This document shows, piece by piece, positions 60,539-64,000 of a stretch of 64,000 nucleotides of DNA; position 1 is the stretch's first letter, and each line of letters begins with the position of its first letter. Source of the DNA: an uncultured Acetatifactor sp. (GTDB lineage: Bacteria; Bacillota; Clostridia; Lachnospirales; Lachnospiraceae); the NCBI GenBank assembly GCA_910578815.1, contig CAJTSE010000006.1, positions 78,559-142,558 on the forward strand. Direction: 5' to 3'. Below the pieces are notes generated by a model, which worked only from the letters and a program-made list of their open reading frames with translations, made no database searches and was not told the DNA's origin. The position numbers and the translations under genes were made by a program.

Positions 60539-60669
60539 AGCCGCCGATAGGGCTGCGGCGGCTTATTCATGTCGGGCGTCCCGCCCTATAGAGAAAAATA
60601 TTCAAATTGTCCTTTGTGAGCAAGCTCCCACGGACAATTTAAATATTTCTCTCTGCATGGCAGAATGCT
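60539..60669 (+). other. Cluster of long hairpins after the 22-bp array
   Basis: AGCCGCCG pairs with CGGCGGCT (60539-60562). ATAGGGC pairs with GCCCTAT. AGAGAAAAATATTCAAATTGTCC (60590-60612, given here in 20-base parts) pairs almost fully with GGACAATTTAAATATTTCTCT (60632-60652, likewise). AGCATTCTGCCATG of the array pairs with CATGGCAGAATGCT at 60656-60669. The gap from the TSCPD gene to the next gene holds no coding sequence. Confidence 0.8.
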
Positions 60670-60734
60670 GGCGCAATTTGTCGATGGAAAAATCTGTAAA
60701 AAAAGAGAAGTTTATCTTATAATTATGATATACA

Positions 60735-60775
60735 AAAGCCGAATCCGCGAAACAGCGGATCCGGCTTATTTTAAT
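60735..60775 (+). terminator. Terminator hairpin before the 60934 gene
   Basis: AAGCCGAATCCGC (60736-60748) pairs with GCGGATCCGGCTT (60755-60767) with one mismatch around GAAACA and is followed by ATTTTAATTTT. Confidence 0.75.
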
Positions 60776-60933
60776 TTTATAATGATGTGGGAAAGGGGTG
60801 TGGTGTAAAAGATAAGTTTTTCTCAGACGAACTTGTTTATCATGCAAATATTGTGCCTGCGCCTGGTGCGTCAAAAAGTTTATGTCTTTTTGCGTCAAGA
60901 ATTAGCAGGTTACGGAAAGGTATGGTTATTATT

Positions 60934-61896
60934 ATGATCAGTGTTTTTGCAGAACAAAAGGTTGTAACGATATGTATGTTTGCTTGTCTTGCCTTAAGTA
61001 TTTTTCTGAAAATTTTTTTGGGGATGCTGTACCGCCATATGATAAAGGAGGCGGACAACATGGCAATTACCAATAACAAGCTGCTGAAGCAGTGCAAAAT
61101 TAAATTTTCTAATTGTTATGAACTGAACAATGGCATTCATAATATTCCTGTTTTTGTGGACAAGTTTATTAACAGGCTGTCATTAGGCTGTTTTTCCTTT
61201 GACCTTCTTTATCATCTCTCAGGACAAATGATGTTGTTTTCGGTAGTGTCTGCAGGAATCGGTATTTGCCGGAGCATTATTGCCGGGCGAACGCTGGGAG
61301 CAATTCTTCCCTTTTATATCGTTAGTTTTCTGGGACTGTATCTGTATTTCTCCGTGTCAACGGTAGCGGATATTAAGGGGAAGAGGAGGATGCTAAAAAT
61401 TAATTTGGTGGATTATCTGGAAAATCATTTGGCTTCCAGGATGAATGTAACCAGGCGGGATATGGAGATGCTGTATGGCGACGCTGCTTTTCAGGAAAGG
61501 GAAGGCGCTTTGGAGATGCAGGGATCCGATAGGGGAAAGCGAAGTAAGACGGGAAGAAAAACTGTGGAATTAATGCCTGTGGGCGGACGGCTGGCGGCAG
61601 GTAAGGAGAATGCGGTATCCAGGGAGGCCTCTGAAGAGGTACGGCGTATGATGGAGGGGGCCAGGGAAGCGTCGCTTAAAATTACGGCAGGAGAGCCTGA
61701 GCAGAATATGCAGCCCATGACACGGCAAAATATGCTTTCACAGATGAAGGGCATACAGGAGGAACCACAGCCTGTCGGAACGGAAGCGCACAGAGGGGCT
61801 TCTGAGGAAGTACAGCGTATGGTACAGGCATCGCAGGATGCGGCGGTTACGGAGGAAGAACTGGAAATGCTGTTAAAGGAATTTTTAACAGGCTAA
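60934..61896 (+). CDS. Hypothetical membrane protein with a charged C-terminal tail
   Basis: A 320-residue protein if ATG 60934 is used; the frame opens at 60787 and ATG 60922 is also possible, and GGAAAGG at 60914-60920 fits neither ideally. Four hydrophobic segments are visible (about residues 12-30, 100-118, 125-138 and 143-158), after which a cytoplasmic tail has repeated ASEEVRRMMEGAREAS and ASEEVQRMVQASQDA motifs. It is a family I recognise only as hypothetical. The tail ends in LEMLLKEFLTG. No clear partner. Confidence 0.65.
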   Translation: MISVFAEQKVVTICMFACLALSIFLKIFLGMLYRHMIKEADNMAITNNKLLKQCKIKFSNCYELNNGIHNIPVFVDKFINRLSLGCFSFDLLYHLSGQMMLFSVVSAGIGICRSIIAGRTLGAILPFYIVSFLGLYLYFSVSTVADIKGKRRMLKINLVDYLENHLASRMNVTRRDMEMLYGDAAFQEREGALEMQGSDRGKRSKTGRKTVELMPVGGRLAAGKENAVSREASEEVRRMMEGAREASLKITAGEPEQNMQPMTRQNMLSQMKGIQEEPQPVGTEAHRGASEEVQRMVQASQDAAVTEEELEMLLKEFLTG

Positions 61897-61972
61897 AGAG
61901 GCGGAGAAGCACACTTTTTACATTGCGGTTTTCCTGAACGGATATTATAATAAAGGTGTTAAGGAGCCGCCT

Positions 61973-63841
61973 ATGAAAATCAAAAGTCTGCGCATTCAGA
62001 ATTTTAAGTCCATACATGATATGTATATCCCCGATATTGAGGATGCCCTGATCCTGGTGGGACAGAACAATACCGGCAAGACCACCGTGCTGGATGCTAT
62101 CCGGGCGGTGGGAGGTGAGTACAGGGTCGGACCGGAGGATTTCGGGGAGGCAGGGGCAAAAATCAAAATACGGGTGACACTGTCGTTTACAGAAGAGGAT
62201 CTTGACCTGCTTCGGCGCAGGGGCGTAGTAAGCCAATATCGGAAAAAGGAGGCATGGATCCGAGATTTTTGCGAAAAACTGCCCTCCTTTTCGGATGGTG
62301 TTCTTACTTTTACCATGACGGCAAACCGGGATGGCCGTATCCGCTATCTGGATGGCGTCAACAAAAATAATCTTTACATTCTGGAAGTATTTCCCAAGAT
62401 TTATTATGTAGATACGGAGCGCAGGGTGGAGCAGCTGCAGAGCGATTTGCTGCTTTTGCAGGAGGACGAAATATTAAAGCGCATGCGTTCCGGCTGTTGT
62501 ATGTTTAATCAGGCAAGAGACTGCAGCTATTGTTTCAGCTGTATTGGATTGATTGAACAAAAGAACCCGGCAGAGCTGGATGTCTTTGAAACCTCCAAGC
62601 TGCTGGATTATAAACTGTATCAACTGAACTTGGATGCTTTTGCCGGGCGGGTAAACGACTGCTTTCATAAAAATGGCGGCAGGGAAAGTATTTTATATTC
62701 CATGAACAGGGATGTGGAAAAAATACTGGAGGTTACCACGGAAATACGTCATCCGGCGCAGAACGTGCCCCGTCCCATTTCTCATATGGGAAAGGGGATG
62801 AGGTCTATATATCTGTTTTCTCTTTTGGAGGCGTATACGCAGGTAGAGGAGAGTCTTTCCAGCATCATTATGATTGAGGACCCGGAAATATTTCTTCACC
62901 CCAGCCTGCAGAAAGTGTGCGGTACTATTCTCTACCGTCTGTCTGCCAAAAATCAGGTGATTTTTACGACCCATTCTCCAAATTTACTGCCGAATTTTAA
63001 CAGTAAGCAGATCAGACAGGTGATTCTGCGGGAGGATGGCTCCAGTGATATTCGAAAAAAGACTGACATCAGTGCGATTTTGGATGATCTGGGCTATACG
63101 GCGGGGGATCTGATGAATGTAAACTTTGTGTTTATTGTGGAAGGCAAGCAGGATAAATCCCGTCTGCCGCTGCTGCTTAGGAAGTATTATGCGGAGACTA
63201 CCGACAGTGAGGGAAATCTGTCCCGTATCGCCATTATCACCACCAATAGCTGTACCAATATTAAGACTTATGCCAATTTAAAATATATGAACCAGATTTA
63301 TCTTAAGGATCAATTTCTGATGGTGAGGGACAGTGACGGTCAGGACCCGGCCGTTTTGGGGAAGCAGCTTTGCCGCTATTATGAGGAACGGAATCTGGAG
63401 GACATGGAAAAGCTGCCCAGGGTCCGCCCGGAAAATGTGCTGATCTTAAAATATTACTCCTTTGAAAATTATTTTTTGAATCCGGCAGTCATGGCGAAGC
63501 TTGGCATTGTGGAGTCGGAGGATGCCTTTTATGAGATTTTTCTGGAGAAATGGAAGGAATACCTGTATCGCATAAAGAGCGGCCGTCAGTTGGCGGAGGT
63601 GCTGGGGCATGATTTGGAAACCGTAGAGGATGTCCGGCGGCACATGGAAGAAATCCGCATTTATATGCGGGGGCACAATTTGTTCGACATTTTTTACGGG
63701 AAATATAAGGAACAGGAAAAAGAAATTTTGGAACAATATATAGAAACTGCTCCCAGGGAGGATTTTCAGGACATATTTGCGGCTCTGGAGAGATTCCCCT
63801 ATTTTGAGAGCAGAAGGAATGAAGATTTTCTAAGCTCATAA
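61973..63841 (+). CDS. OLD-like ATPase / TOPRIM nuclease with a Cys cluster
   Basis: A 622-residue protein starting at ATG 61973. Walker A is GQNNTGKT (residues 30-37), Walker B is IIMIEDPEIFLHP, and FTTHSPNLLP gives the switch His. The C-terminal half has NVNFVFIVEGKQDKSRLPLLL, the TOPRIM Glu, and a later MVRDSDGQD with the Asp pair. This is the OLD nuclease layout. An insertion in the ATPase has C175, C176, C184, C187 and C190 (CSYCFSC), a possible metal site. OLD proteins take part in phage defence or repair. No restriction or Gabija UvrD partner is seen. Confidence 0.88.
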   Translation: MKIKSLRIQNFKSIHDMYIPDIEDALILVGQNNTGKTTVLDAIRAVGGEYRVGPEDFGEAGAKIKIRVTLSFTEEDLDLLRRRGVVSQYRKKEAWIRDFCEKLPSFSDGVLTFTMTANRDGRIRYLDGVNKNNLYILEVFPKIYYVDTERRVEQLQSDLLLLQEDEILKRMRSGCCMFNQARDCSYCFSCIGLIEQKNPAELDVFETSKLLDYKLYQLNLDAFAGRVNDCFHKNGGRESILYSMNRDVEKILEVTTEIRHPAQNVPRPISHMGKGMRSIYLFSLLEAYTQVEESLSSIIMIEDPEIFLHPSLQKVCGTILYRLSAKNQVIFTTHSPNLLPNFNSKQIRQVILREDGSSDIRKKTDISAILDDLGYTAGDLMNVNFVFIVEGKQDKSRLPLLLRKYYAETTDSEGNLSRIAIITTNSCTNIKTYANLKYMNQIYLKDQFLMVRDSDGQDPAVLGKQLCRYYEERNLEDMEKLPRVRPENVLILKYYSFENYFLNPAVMAKLGIVESEDAFYEIFLEKWKEYLYRIKSGRQLAEVLGHDLETVEDVRRHMEEIRIYMRGHNLFDIFYGKYKEQEKEILEQYIETAPREDFQDIFAALERFPYFESRRNEDFLSS

Positions 63842-63927
63842 GAGGGGTGTAAACACTCATCTTTAGGACCTGAGCCAAGAAAATCTAAGTCATTCCTCGA
63901 AGAATTTCCATTCGATAATTCTTTCAA

Positions 63928-64000
63928 GCGCGACCTTTGCGCTTTGCGCGACCTTTGCGCTTTGCGCGACCTTTGCGCTTTGCGCGACCTTTGCGCTTTG
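63928..64000 (+). repeat. 18-bp tandem repeat at the window edge
   Basis: The unit GCGCGACCTTTGCGCTTT occurs four times in a row (63928-63945, 63946-63963, 63964-63981, 63982-63999) and runs off the end of the window. Each unit has GCGC at both ends and could pair with its neighbour. No gene is visible in 63842-64000. Confidence 0.95.

Overview
The window looks like a chromosomal segment of a Gram-positive, endospore-forming member of the Clostridia, most likely Lachnospiraceae. The evidence is the sporulation and division block cotS-like, hup, rqcP, yabP, yabQ, divIC, spoIIE-like, then tilS, hpt, ftsH; a SpoVAF/GerA-type germination protein and YtaF; and many hypothetical families that I associate with Lachnospiraceae. 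No rRNA, phage structural genes, intact insertion sequence or CRISPR array was seen.

Layout. 1-6.2 kb: end of a CCA-adding enzyme gene, a CotS-like protein, a PEGA lipoprotein, then hup-rqcP-yabP-yabQ-divIC and a SpoIIE-type phosphatase lacking the membrane domain. 6.2-16.9 kb: an accessory block wedged between spoIIE and tilS. It holds two copies of a cassette (small secreted protein, two ABC permeases, ABC ATPase, membrane-anchored extracytoplasmic protein), plus an extra secreted gene, an extra anchored-protein gene, a lipoprotein, a PIN-domain remnant and a decayed YafQ-type toxin-antitoxin pair. A degenerate copy of the spoIIE 3' end with its downstream promoter lies between the cassettes, so the block appears to have grown by tandem duplication. 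16.9-20.9 kb: tilS-hpt-ftsH. 21.3-31.1 kb: a GH13 glycosidase, a four-gene two-component operon, an amidase-deacetylase fusion and a MATE transporter. 31.1-34.6 kb: a PadR/DUF2812 pair, an alkyltransferase, broken genes and tRNA-Tyr and tRNA-Leu. 34.8-41.3 kb: a 2183-residue surface protein. 41.4-52.6 kb: TauE/SafE, YjbR, CmpB, LTA-synthase-like and DUF3048/DUF3810 genes, small regulators (one fusing an HTH to an FlhA-like domain) and an ABC pseudogene fragment. 52.7-54.7 kb: tRNA-Phe and two tRNA-Gly around a minus-strand conserved gene. 55-64 kb: germination and sporulation membrane proteins, deacetylase, TIGR01440, murG, a TSCPD protein, and an OLD-like ATPase/TOPRIM nuclease, separated by three unrelated tandem-repeat or hairpin arrays.

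How it works together. The backbone is sporulation, division and envelope housekeeping. The best candidate for an undescribed system is the duplicated secreted-protein/ABC-transporter cassette at 6.2-16.4 kb. Each copy has, or probably has, its own strong promoter, and paralogous secreted proteins of about 110 mature residues are followed by a two-permease ABC transporter and a signal-anchored beta-rich protein. Its substrate and purpose cannot be read from the sequence; a bacteriocin-like secreted factor with export or immunity is one reading, and envelope remodelling is another.
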